Assembly: GCA_025363455.1 (NCBI GenBank)
Contig: JANYDW010000016.1
Coordinates: 87,232-151,231 of the forward strand
Source of the DNA: Oleiharenicola sp.
GTDB lineage: Bacteria > Verrucomicrobiota > Verrucomicrobiia > Opitutales > Opitutaceae
DNA length: 64,000 bases
Direction of reading: 5' to 3'
Shown piece by piece: positions 51,368 to 60,532 of this stretch; positions within the stretch are counted from its first letter, which is position 1; each line of letters opens with the position of its first letter. Below the pieces are notes generated by a model. The model searched no databases. It saw only the letters and a program-made list of their open reading frames with translations, and had not been told where the DNA came from. The position numbers and the translations under genes were made by a program.

Positions 51368-53611
51368 ATGATCGAAACCGCCCATTGGAAACTCGACATT
51401 GAGGTGAAGCCCGCCGACTGGCGGTTTCCCGCCGGCGTCACCTGGCTGGCCGGCTGGCTGTGGTCGCCGCAAGACCGCCTCGCCACCGACCTCCGCTGCT
51501 GGATCGATGGCCGCTGTTTCCTCGCCAACTGGGGCCTGCCCAAACCCGGCCTCGACGAAGTCTACCTGAAGCATCCGGGCCCGCCGTACCTCGGCTTCAC
51601 CCTGCTCCTCGAACCGCACGCCGGGGCGACGCTGTTGCGCCTCGAGGTGCGCGACCAGACCAACCAGTGGATGGAAATCTTCCGCACCGCCATCACTGTG
51701 GCCGCAGACGCACCGGGTTGCCCGCCACCGAAGCCGTTGCCGGACCTGCTCCCCCTTCTGCTTAATCCCCTCCTCCGGCTCCATAGCCAGCATCCGGCCG
51801 TGCCCTTGGCCACGCTGGCCGACCAGGTCGTCTCGGGAGCCGTCGCTGAGCCACGCAACGCGCTGCCGAGTCCGCCCTTCTTCGGCGCGCTCGAAGCGCC
51901 GCGCGACTTGGGCTGGGTTCGCTACGGCCGCCTCTCCATCACCGGCTGGCTGGCGCACCGGCAACACCGTGTCACCCGCCTCACGGCCATCGTGGATCCG
52001 CTCCAAGAAGGCGCCCTGCTCTACGGCTTGCCGCGTACCGACGTGACCGGCGAGTTCGCAGATCTGCCCGGACGCGAGACCTCCGCCTTCGTCGGCCATG
52101 TGGACCTGCCGGCCGACAGCCCCGTCCCGGCCCTGCTGAAGATTTTTGCCCACCTCGACAACGGCGAAAAGCACCTCGTCTTCGCCCAGCGTTTCACCCC
52201 GCGGGTGATCGCCGGCGCCGAGGCGCCGCTGCCTGTGCGCTCGATGCGGACCTTCGTTCGCGCCGCGTGGGCCCTGCGCCAGTCCGCGCAGCGTCACGGC
52301 CTCCCACTCGGGGCGTGGGGTGCGCTGCGCCAGCCCCTCCGCACCGCGTGGGCCGCCTACGCCGCCGAGGCACCCGCTCCGGCCGGCCATGTCAGCCTGG
52401 CAACTGAAACCGGCGGGACCACCGACCCCGCGCGGTCGCTGCGGGTGCTGGTTGTCACCCACAACCTCAACTTCGAGGGCGCGCCCTGGTTCATTTTCGA
52501 ACTGGCCCGGCACCTTGCATCGCAGCCCGGCACCACCGTGCGCGTGCTCGCGCCCCAGGACGGCCCCATGCGTCGCGTGTTCACCGACTCCGGCATGGCG
52601 GTGGACATAATCGAGGTCGGACCGGCGATGCGGAGCAAGACGCCAGAAGAATTTAATGCGAGCCTCGCCCCGGCGACCGCTGCGATCCACTGGGCTGAAA
52701 CCGACCTCGTGATCGCCAACACCATGGTGTCTTTCTGGGCGATCCACGCCGCCCGGCAGGCCGGCAAGCCCAGTCTCCTCTATGTCCATGAGAGTTCCCC
52801 GGTCCGCCGTTTCTTCGAAATGGATTATGCTCCCGGCCTGTTCCCCGTGATCGAGGACGCCTTCCGGCTGGCCACGCGCGTCGTGTTCACCGCCGACTCG
52901 TCGCGCCGCGTGTTCCAGCATCTCGGTGACCGCGGGAACTTCTGCCTGCTGCCGAGCTGGGTGGATGCGGGACGGATCGACGCCTTTGCTGCCGCGCACC
53001 AAGCCGCCGACCTCCGACGCAAACACGGGCTCGATCCCGCCGCGGTCCTCGTGGTGAACATCGGTTCCGTCTGCGAGCGCAAAGGTCAGCACGTCTTCAT
53101 CCGGGCCGTCGAGCTGTTGAAAACCGAGCTGGGCGTCCTTTATCCCGGCCAGAAGATCCAGTTTGTCATGGTCGGGGCCCGGCCCGGCCTGTTTTTGGAA
53201 ATCCTGCAGGAGGAGATCACCCGTCTCGGGCTGGAGGGGCTGGCGATCTTCGCGCCGGAAACCGGCGAGATCTTCGACTACTACCAGCTGGCCGACATCT
53301 TCGTTTGCACCAGCTTCGAGGAATCCTTTCCCCGCGTCCTGCTGGAGTCTGCGGTGTTCCGCCGGCTCATCGTTTCCACCAACGTCAACGGCATCGCGGA
53401 GATGATCGGACCGGACGAGGCCTGGCTGATCCCACCCGGTGACCGCTACCGTCTGGCCGAGGCCCTCAAGCTCGCGCTCGCGGCATATTTCGCCGGCGAC
53501 CGGACACGCCCGGAAAAGGCCCGCGCCACCGTGCTGCGCAAATATCACGAGGCCCGCTCGCTGCCCCGGCACGCCGGCCTGGCCCGCGCCGCCGCGCAAA
53601 ACCGGCTCTGA
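51368..53611 (+). CDS. Array glycosyltransferase: beta modules A and B + GT4
   Basis: The protein is 747 residues from the ATG at 51368; the upstream in-frame stretch lies in the divergent spacer. Module A covers residues 14-112 (VTWLAGWLWSPQDR, NWGLPKPGLDEVY). Module B is near 170-285 (FFGALEAPRDLGWV, LSITGWLAHRQHRV, LLYGLPRTDVTGEF). GT4 begins near 358 (RVLVVTHNLNFEGAPWFIFE), with FWAIHAARQAGKPSLLYVHE, NIGSVCERKGQHVFIRAVEL near 563 and FEESFPRVLLESAVFRRL near 653. It lies 2 bp before the degenerate family member at 53614, so the two are coupled. Confidence 0.87.
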   Translation: MIETAHWKLDIEVKPADWRFPAGVTWLAGWLWSPQDRLATDLRCWIDGRCFLANWGLPKPGLDEVYLKHPGPPYLGFTLLLEPHAGATLLRLEVRDQTNQWMEIFRTAITVAADAPGCPPPKPLPDLLPLLLNPLLRLHSQHPAVPLATLADQVVSGAVAEPRNALPSPPFFGALEAPRDLGWVRYGRLSITGWLAHRQHRVTRLTAIVDPLQEGALLYGLPRTDVTGEFADLPGRETSAFVGHVDLPADSPVPALLKIFAHLDNGEKHLVFAQRFTPRVIAGAEAPLPVRSMRTFVRAAWALRQSAQRHGLPLGAWGALRQPLRTAWAAYAAEAPAPAGHVSLATETGGTTDPARSLRVLVVTHNLNFEGAPWFIFELARHLASQPGTTVRVLAPQDGPMRRVFTDSGMAVDIIEVGPAMRSKTPEEFNASLAPATAAIHWAETDLVIANTMVSFWAIHAARQAGKPSLLYVHESSPVRRFFEMDYAPGLFPVIEDAFRLATRVVFTADSSRRVFQHLGDRGNFCLLPSWVDAGRIDAFAAAHQAADLRRKHGLDPAAVLVVNIGSVCERKGQHVFIRAVELLKTELGVLYPGQKIQFVMVGARPGLFLEILQEEITRLGLEGLAIFAPETGEIFDYYQLADIFVCTSFEESFPRVLLESAVFRRLIVSTNVNGIAEMIGPDEAWLIPPGDRYRLAEALKLALAAYFAGDRTRPEKARATVLRKYHEARSLPRHAGLARAAAQNRL

Positions 53612-53613
53612 GC

Positions 53614-55545
53614 ATGCGCGAATCCGCCGCCTGCTTTCACAACCTGGAATGGCCGCCCGAGGACGCGCGCCTCGCCGGACCCGTCGTATGGCTGCGCGGG
53701 TGGATCGTGGGCAAGCCGGGCCACGCCTTCATCGACGTGCGGGTGCGCCACGACCGCGGCACGCATCTCGGGGTACTGGGCCTGCCACGCACCGACCTTG
53801 CCGCCCATTTCAAATCTGCGCGACCCTGGCTGCCCGCGGAGTTCATCCTCGGCGTGCCCGTGGCTGACGGCCCGGTCAGCCTCACCCTTGAGGCGATGGA
53901 TGCGCACGGCGGCTGGCACATGCTGCAAACCATCGCACTGACCGTCGCACCTGATGGCACGCCGCCGCCGCGCGTCGAAGGCCGGCTCGAAGTCCGGCCC
54001 GAGGGCACCTGGACAGTGCGCGATGCCCATCACCCTTTCCACGGCCATCTCGATGACCCTGGCCCGACGCCCACTCTGACGCACGGCCGCGCCGAGGTCT
54101 TTGGCTGGTTGCTCGACGAGACCCGGCCCCTGGCCGTCGTGCTCGCCACGACCGACACCCTGGTCTTCAACCACCTCGCCCACAGCCTGACTGATGAGAA
54201 ACTCGCCGCCAAGGTCGCGCATCCCGGCGCCACCCGCGCGCGCCTGCGCGGCCCGGTGGACAGCCCGGCCACGCTCGTCCTGCCGGCCTGCCTCCGCGTG
54301 TATGCGGTCTCACCCGATGGCTCGGTCCACCTGTGTTTTGCGCAGCGGATCGATCCGAGCGCAGGTGGAACCCGGCCTCCGGACGGGTTCTCTGGCATCG
54401 CCGATTTAACAGCCCGTCCGGAGGCCGGTCTCCACCTTGGTCCACCTGTGGCCTACCAGCCCTTGTCCGCGCTGCCTTCCGGCCGGCCGCGCCGGCTGCT
54501 CCTCGTCGTGCGCAGCCCCCTGCCCAATGACGCCACGTTGCGGGCGCTCGATCTCGCCCGGCACCTGATTTCGTCCCATCGCTGGGCCGCCCGGCTCGTC
54601 GCCGCCGAGGACGGACCGTTGCGCCGGAATTTCGAGGCCTGCGATGTCGAGTCCCTCGTCGTCAATCCCGGCCCGCTGTTCGCCGCCGGCGACGCTCCCG
54701 CGCTGGAGCGGGCGCTGCACGACCTGCAGCGCCAGATCCTCTGGCAGCACCTGGACGCGGTGGCGGTTTTCGATCCCGTGTGCGGCTGGGCGATCATGCT
54801 CGCGCGACGCCAAGGCATTCCGGTGCTGTTCGATTGCTCCGACGTGGTCCCCATGGAGCCGGACCCCACGGCCAGCCCCGCCGTGCAAAATATGCTGCGA
54901 GACAGCTGGCGCTTGGCCAGCGCCGTCTGCTTTGCGTCCCACTCGGCTGCGCGCGCACAGCAAGGTCGCTGCGGCGACCGGCCGGCGGAAATCATCATGC
55001 CCTGGCACACGCCCGGCCTGTCCACAAACGCCCCGGCCGACTGCCGCACCATCCTCGCCCCTTTGCGCACGGTTGACTGGCTGGCCCGGCAGCACCCAGC
55101 AACCGCAGCGCGCTGGAATTTCCGCGAGGGTCCGGCCGGCCAGGTCGACGCCGAGCGGCTCGCGCAACAAGATGATGCCTTTAATTTCCCCGTCTTGCAG
55201 CGCACCGACGACTGGTCGGTGGCTGAGATCACTCTCTGCCTCGGTCCGCTGTTTGACCGCGGGCCGTTGCGACCGGTGATTGACGCCGCCGCCGCCGGCA
55301 TTCCCGTGGTGGCGCCCCGGCTCGCCCTCACCGAGGAGATTTTCCAAGACACGAAGGTGCAGCTGGTGGACGAAGCCAACCCGCTCGCCCTCGCCCACGC
55401 GCTGCTGGCTTGGGAGGCACAGCCCGCCTCATTCCAACGCGAAGCCACCGCCATCGCCCCAGATTTCCGCGCCCGCCACGACCCCGCGCGCCTCCTACCG
55501 CAGTGGGAACGCCTGCTGACGACGGTGGCGGCCGGGCGGGATTGA
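53614..55545 (+). CDS. Array member with beta modules A and B and a degenerate GT4-like domain
   Basis: In this 643-residue protein, module A covers residues 15-112 (VVWLRGWIVGKPGH, GVLGLPRTDLAAHF). Module B is near 141-245 (FHGHLDDPGPTPT, AEVFGWLLDETRP). The remainder resembles GT4 (DLARHLISSHRWAARLVAAE, GPLRRNFEACDVESLVVNPG), but the WAVH/YIHES segment is replaced by VCGWAIMLARRQGIPVLFDC. The ERKGQH strand is absent, and the donor-site E-x7-E motif reads DRGPLRPVIDAAAAG. It is about 100 residues shorter than its paralogues. Catalytic activity looks doubtful, and a binding or regulatory role is possible. A palindromic repeat element is inserted in frame at codons 251-275. Confidence 0.78.
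   Translation: MRESAACFHNLEWPPEDARLAGPVVWLRGWIVGKPGHAFIDVRVRHDRGTHLGVLGLPRTDLAAHFKSARPWLPAEFILGVPVADGPVSLTLEAMDAHGGWHMLQTIALTVAPDGTPPPRVEGRLEVRPEGTWTVRDAHHPFHGHLDDPGPTPTLTHGRAEVFGWLLDETRPLAVVLATTDTLVFNHLAHSLTDEKLAAKVAHPGATRARLRGPVDSPATLVLPACLRVYAVSPDGSVHLCFAQRIDPSAGGTRPPDGFSGIADLTARPEAGLHLGPPVAYQPLSALPSGRPRRLLLVVRSPLPNDATLRALDLARHLISSHRWAARLVAAEDGPLRRNFEACDVESLVVNPGPLFAAGDAPALERALHDLQRQILWQHLDAVAVFDPVCGWAIMLARRQGIPVLFDCSDVVPMEPDPTASPAVQNMLRDSWRLASAVCFASHSAARAQQGRCGDRPAEIIMPWHTPGLSTNAPADCRTILAPLRTVDWLARQHPATAARWNFREGPAGQVDAERLAQQDDAFNFPVLQRTDDWSVAEITLCLGPLFDRGPLRPVIDAAAAGIPVVAPRLALTEEIFQDTKVQLVDEANPLALAHALLAWEAQPASFQREATAIAPDFRARHDPARLLPQWERLLTTVAAGRD
54364..54437. repeat. Palindromic dispersed repeat embedded in a coding sequence
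   Basis: The left arm at 54364-54389 begins GGTGGAACCCGGCCTCCGGA. The right arm at 54413-54438 (CCCGTCCGGAGGCCGGTCTC) is its near-complement. The left arm is identical to the intergenic unit at 27887-27912 and complementary to 14997-15022. It encodes GGTRPPDGFSGIADLTARPE between module B and the GT4-like domain without breaking the frame. Confidence 0.85.
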
Positions 55546-55663
55546 GTGCTATCAAGTGCTAGTCAGTAATCCGTCTTCATCTTCATCCCGACTACATGAT
55601 GTGCTTTAGCTAAACTGGCACATTCGAGCTTCATCGGAATATCGCTTGTCGGATAGCGGAAGC

Positions 55664-57648
55664 ATGGCTCAACTTCGCGTAATGGTTCTTCTGGTTCACC
55701 TGCGCCATCTCACCCTTTTGCTTGGGGAAGATATATCCTCGTTGCCGCAGCAGGTGTTGATTGAGCGTATCAAAGCCCTCTTCAGCTTCTTGGGTGAGGT
55801 CGGTAAAGTTGAAATCTTCGACGACACTGTGCAACTCCACCTGCGGGAAGCCACGCCGCAAAAATCCGCCGAATGTGCCAAGCTCGCAGAGCGCGCCACG
55901 AAACGTGCCCGAGAAGGCGACTACCTCCGCGCCATTGAGCTCCTGCGGAGAGCCCTGCAACTCAGCCCGTCCCTGCCCACGTTGCATCGCGATTTGGCCA
56001 TGTGCCTGATGGAGCTCGGTCAGCACGCCGCAGCCAAGGATGCCCTCATCGACGCCCTCAAACTCGACGCCACCGACGCCTGGAGCTTCGTCGTCCTCGG
56101 CAACCTCTACGCCAAGCACGAAGCCAACCCCGACCAGGCCCGTCGCTTCTACGAACGCGCCCTCGAACTCAAGCCCGGTGATGCGTGGGCGCTGAACGGG
56201 CTGGCCTCCGCCCTGGCGGAATCCGGCGATCAGTCCGGTGCATTGCTCCGGTTCGATGAGGCGATCCAGTCGAATCCTGAGTTTGCGAATGCGTGGCTCG
56301 GCAAGGCGCTGCTCCAACTTCGCAGCGAGCAGCCGCGTGAGTCGGCCGGCACGATCCGATCCCTGTTTGCCCAGGCCAAGATGCAGGACGCTCGCTCGGA
56401 GCCGGTTTTCGCCGAAGCATCAAAAATCTTTTTGGCTGCGGAGTCGGCGCTGGCCCAGTCGGAGGAATCGGCAGCGTTCAAGGCCGTCGAAACCTACCGA
56501 CGCACGGTCGAACTGGATTCAGGCTATCCGGTGGAGGTCTCCGAGGATGATCTGCCCTCGCAGACTGCCGGTCGGGCACAGATGGCGTGGAAGCATAGTC
56601 GTGATCGGCATCTCATCACGTCAAGGCGAGGTCTACCCCCCCCATTTCGCGACACATTGTCGCACATGAACTTACTCATATTCGTCTTGAGGCCGAAGCC
56701 CGGCGACTCGGACGCAATCGCTTCTTCGCCACCACGCCCGTCACCCATGAACTGGCCATCCGCTCCATCGGTCCGGACATTCGCCGGCTCGAAAAACAGA
56801 ATTCCAGCGCCGACGCGATTCAGCGGTTCGTGCGGCAGCTGGTCGAAGGCATATGTTCGCAACTTTTCAACTGTCCGCTCGACATGCTCATCGAGCGGCG
56901 GCTCGACACAGAGTTGCCGGCGCTCCGTTCCGCGCAGGTAATCTCCCTCGCCCATCTGGCACGAGAAGCCCAGGCCGCGACCCTCAATCCTGAAGTACGC
57001 CGCCTGACGCCGTCGCGCATTCTGCGCGCCTCCAGTGCGCTAAATGGCGCCTACGCGCTCCTCGTCGACGAACTGACCGGAGGCACGCTCCGTTGCTGGC
57101 AGGTCTATCGTAAACTCGAGACCGCCGATCTTTCGCAGAAGCTCTGGCAACTTTGGCAGCAACGGCAGCCCGCCCTCACGTCCGGCGGCGAATACGATCT
57201 CGTCGATGAATTCGCAGACATCGTCGGCATGCGCGATTGGTACATGTGGAAACCGGACCCGGGTGACCAACCAACGCCAACGGCCGACGAAGCCGATCCG
57301 GTGCGTGAAGGCACCACCAACCCCGAGTTGCTGCGCACCAAGCATCCCGCCGCCGTGTGGTTCCTCCTAGATGCGCTGCAGAGGTATTCCAAGCTAACGA
57401 CCGAAGAGGTGCGCAAAATCGCGTTCGAAGTGGCGATGATCGGACGAGAAGGGCTGGACTATGCCGACCCGGAGAAAAAGTACCGGCTGAAATCCCTACC
57501 AGGAGAAACGTTCAGCGGCCTACAGATGATGTGCCTGATGCATGCTGGCTTTAAGCGTCTAGCCCCTGAACAGGACACCGGGATGGATCTCCACGAGCCG
57601 TTCCTGACGGCGCTTGGGTTGTTTAACTCAAAGAGGCAAAACTTATGA
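55664..57648 (+). pseudogene. TPR protein with an HExxH metallopeptidase motif, broken by two frameshifts
   Basis: The first frame (ATG 55664; TTG at 55646 possible) encodes TPR helices: EGDYLRAIELLRRALQLSPS, AAAKDALIDALKLDATDAWS and DQARRFYERALELKPGDAWA. It continues to TAGRAQMAW near 56590 and then loses sense. Removing one A at 56591-56592 gives AWSIVVIGISSRQGEVYPP. Removing one C from the run of eight C at 56636-56643 then gives ISRHIVAHELTHIRLEAEA, a zinc-peptidase HExxH motif, and the frame stays open to 57648. Either the gene is disabled or the read has two homopolymer errors. The stop overlaps the MazG-like start, so it was part of a three-gene operon. Confidence 0.78.
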
Positions 57649-57992
57649 ACGAACTCGTCGAAATCACCCAGCGACTCCGCGCTTTTCGCGACGCGCGCGA
57701 CTGGAAGAAGTTCCATAACCCGAAGAATCTGGCCTGCTCCATCTCGATAGAGGCGGCGGAGCTACTCGAGCACTTCCAGTGGAAGACCCCGGAGGAAAGC
57801 GCTGCCTATGCGGTAGCTAAGCGCGACGAGCTTTCCGAGGAGATAGCCGATGTGGGGATGTACCTCATAGCGTTGGCGGACAACCTCGGCATTGATTTGC
57901 TTGAGGCAATCGACCGCAAGCTGGCGATCAACGAAACAAAGTATCCGGTGGAAAGGGCGAAAGGTACGGCAAAGAAATACACTGAGCTTTGA
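57645..57992 (+). CDS. MazG-like nucleotide pyrophosphohydrolase
   Basis: This 115-residue protein has the all-alpha NTP pyrophosphohydrolase pattern: metal-binding Glu residues in SISIEAAELLEHFQW near residue 35 and ELSEEIADVGMYLIALADNL near 66, plus a Lys/Asn-rich ending RKLAINETKYPVERAKGT. Such enzymes hydrolyse (d)NTPs to monophosphates. Small stand-alone members occur in house-cleaning and phage-defence settings. The start overlaps the upstream stop by 4 bp (ATGA), and the stop lies 5 bp before the ATG of the next gene. Composition is lower in GC than the flanking array. Confidence 0.87.
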   Translation: MNELVEITQRLRAFRDARDWKKFHNPKNLACSISIEAAELLEHFQWKTPEESAAYAVAKRDELSEEIADVGMYLIALADNLGIDLLEAIDRKLAINETKYPVERAKGTAKKYTEL

Positions 57993-57997
57993 TCCGC

Positions 57998-60391
57998 ATG
58001 ATCATCTATCATGAATCCAAGGCTCGATTTCTGTCCGATGCGGACAATAACGTAATCAAGCAGCGATTGGTAGATGCCTTTCAGGCAAAAACAGGATCTG
58101 TTCCCAGTGACAGCTATGTTTGGGCCGACGAATACAGTAGATTTGCCATGGCGCTCGGACAGGCCAAGGTGGATGATGACATAGAGGTTGCCATCGAGTA
58201 CCACATTTCAGCCGCTGGCCGCTTTCGTATCGATGTGCTGCTAGCTGGCAACGACGGGCAAACCGACAATGGCCTGATTATTGAACTAAAGGCTTGGGAG
58301 ACTGCTGATCTTACGGATGTAAACGAGATGGTTATCTCGCCAATAGCAGGAGGCAAATATGCAGACCATCCTTGTGTTCAGGCTCGCAGGTATAAAGGCC
58401 TGATTCTGCGATTCAATCAGGATGTCAAGGAACAGGGCATTCGACTGAAATCTGCGGCCTACATGTTCAATCTTCATAGGCGCAAGCCAGAGCCGCTTGA
58501 AGACGCGCGCTATCAAAATGCACTGACAGATTCACCACTCTTTCTTGCGGAAGATGTCACCGGGCTGCGTCGATACATCGAAAACATCGTACCGAGAAAA
58601 CCAAAGAAGAACATAATACATTATATCGAGAACGGGCGGATGCGGCCCACCGACGAACTTATTGGACGCGTCAGCAGCATGCTAGACGGCAACGAAGAAT
58701 TTGAGCTGATTGACGAGCAAAACGTCGCCTACCAGGTGATCCGTCATGCCCTTATTGGAATGAAGGACCTCAAGCACCGGCATGTATTTGTGGTCGAAGG
58801 CGGGCCTGGTACTGGAAAATCAGTAATCGCCGTCCGATTGCTCGCAGAGATACTAAAGGCAAAACGGATGGGATTTTTCGTGGCTCCAAATCGGGCTTTC
58901 CGCGAAACCATCATAGAATATCTTGCCAGAGGCAATTTAGGGTATCGCGAAGACGGCCAAGCGATCTTCAAGTCATCATGGAGTTTTCATGACGTCGACT
59001 ACGAGAAGGATAGTCGCAACGACGTCCTGATAGTTGATGAGGCGCATAGGCTTAAAAACAAAGCGCATATGTATAAAGGCAAAAACATGGTCGAAGACAT
59101 GGTGCGTGCCGCCCGGGTCGTTGTGTTTCTGATTGATGAGACCCAGCGGGTTTCATGGGGCGACATTGGTTCGGTTATTTCGATCACGAAGGCGGCAGCG
59201 AAATTTGACGCGAAACTTCATTCGTCTTTTAAACTCCACGCTCAGTTTCGATGCAGTGGCTCTACAGGATATATGAATTGGCTGGATGATGTGCTCGAAA
59301 TAAGGAAGACGGGGAATTTTGATAATTGGGGAGAGCAGCAATATGAGTTCAAAGTATTTGATCGTGCCGAGGATCTGTATGCTGCCCTAAGAGCCAAAAA
59401 CGAGAAGAACAAGGCCCGACTAATTGCGGGATACTCATGGGAATGGCCCAAAAAGGGTAGAGAACGCGGGACTTCGGTTAAGCATGTTCAGGCAGACAAG
59501 CTGGCTTTACCTTGGAACTTCGATGGCGAGAACTGGGCCACCAGCAAGGATGGTATTGAGCAGGTCGGATGTGTTCATACTAGCCAAGGGATCGAGTTCG
59601 ACTGGCTTGGAGTCCTAATCGGGGCAGACCTGACATACATAGAAGGAAAGGTCGTTGGTGATCCAGCTAGGCGAGCAAAAAATGACTCGTCGCTTAAGGG
59701 ATGGAAAAAGGAAATTACGGATGCCAAGCAAGACAGCGCCAGGAAACAAGCCGTGCTTGATAAGGTGCAGACCATCATCAAAAGCACATATAAGGTGCTG
59801 CTTTCGCGAGGCCGTATGGGTTGTTATGTTTGGTGTGCGGATGTGGAGCTTCGAGAATACTTGAAACAGCGTTTGGCATTGGTGTCTGCAGCGGATGAAG
59901 AGTCCATCCCGCCGGAAGTGGAGATTGTACAAGCCCCACAGGCGGGAAAGTTCGTCACACACGTTCCGCTGTATTCGCTAGAGGCGGCGGCCGGATCATT
60001 TGGCGTGGTGGATCCGGCAAATTGCATTGGCTGGGTTAAGGCACCAGCAGGAATCAAGATCACCCGACTACACTTCGTCACAAAAGTAGTCGGAAAATCA
60101 ATGCAACCATTGATCAAGGATGGTGCCTACTGTGTTTTCAGATTTGGCGTCGAAGGTCCAAGAGGCGGGCGAATAGTTTTGGCACAGCATAACGATATTA
60201 ATGATCCGGAGACGGGCGGCAGCTACACGGTCAAAAAATACCAATCGACCAAAGTCGTCTCGCAAGAGCACGAATGGACGCATTCGAGCATTCGGTTGCT
60301 GCCTCTCAATCCAGATTACAGTCCGATCGACATTAAACCGGAGAGCGCAGAGGACATTAAGGTAATAGCCGAGTTTGCTGCATTGCTTTGA
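57998..60391 (+). CDS. Nuclease-helicase (DUF2075/Schlafen-group-3-like) with a C-terminal S24-type peptidase domain
   Basis: The protein is about 797 residues from the ATG at 57998; a TTG at 57989 overlaps the previous stop. Near residue 75-97, FRIDVLLAG followed by LIIELKAWE fits the D...ExK core of PD-(D/E)XK nucleases. Walker A is EGGPGTGKSVIAVRLL near 266 and Walker B is VLIVDEAHRLKNK near 343. Later helicase-type motifs are QFRCSGS, GCVHTSQGIEFDW and KVLLSRGRMGCYVW, matching the DUF2075 DNA/RNA helicase family. From about 650 a LexA-like S24 domain follows, with the nucleophile Ser in VVGKSMQPLIKDGAYCVF near 699 and a candidate Lys in SYTVKKYQS near 745. A defence or DNA-damage role is inferred. 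The gene is clearly AT-richer than its neighbours. Confidence 0.85.
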   Translation: MIIYHESKARFLSDADNNVIKQRLVDAFQAKTGSVPSDSYVWADEYSRFAMALGQAKVDDDIEVAIEYHISAAGRFRIDVLLAGNDGQTDNGLIIELKAWETADLTDVNEMVISPIAGGKYADHPCVQARRYKGLILRFNQDVKEQGIRLKSAAYMFNLHRRKPEPLEDARYQNALTDSPLFLAEDVTGLRRYIENIVPRKPKKNIIHYIENGRMRPTDELIGRVSSMLDGNEEFELIDEQNVAYQVIRHALIGMKDLKHRHVFVVEGGPGTGKSVIAVRLLAEILKAKRMGFFVAPNRAFRETIIEYLARGNLGYREDGQAIFKSSWSFHDVDYEKDSRNDVLIVDEAHRLKNKAHMYKGKNMVEDMVRAARVVVFLIDETQRVSWGDIGSVISITKAAAKFDAKLHSSFKLHAQFRCSGSTGYMNWLDDVLEIRKTGNFDNWGEQQYEFKVFDRAEDLYAALRAKNEKNKARLIAGYSWEWPKKGRERGTSVKHVQADKLALPWNFDGENWATSKDGIEQVGCVHTSQGIEFDWLGVLIGADLTYIEGKVVGDPARRAKNDSSLKGWKKEITDAKQDSARKQAVLDKVQTIIKSTYKVLLSRGRMGCYVWCADVELREYLKQRLALVSAADEESIPPEVEIVQAPQAGKFVTHVPLYSLEAAAGSFGVVDPANCIGWVKAPAGIKITRLHFVTKVVGKSMQPLIKDGAYCVFRFGVEGPRGGRIVLAQHNDINDPETGGSYTVKKYQSTKVVSQEHEWTHSSIRLLPLNPDYSPIDIKPESAEDIKVIAEFAALL

Positions 60392-60532
60392 ACGCGAATA
60401 CGCCTTTTCGGAACACTGTAAGACTCGCCTAGTCACACCAGATCCACCGCTATGGGAACCAGCAGGCCGGGTGATCCGTGGCTGAGGGCTTGCGCCGCAT
60501 CGCGGGGTCTGCCTTGGTTCAATGACCGTCGC

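Noticed and set aside
51305..53599. Minus-strand frame of 764 codons opposite a GT4 gene
   Set aside because: The frame is open only because of strong third-position GC on the other strand, and its translation has no domain and an implausible composition. The same applies to long antisense frames at 18088-19644, 24408-25355 and 40295-41707.
55546..55663. Attachment site or boundary repeat for the defence-like cassette
   Set aside because: No direct or inverted repeat shared with the 60392-60532 spacer was found by eye, and no integrase gene is present.
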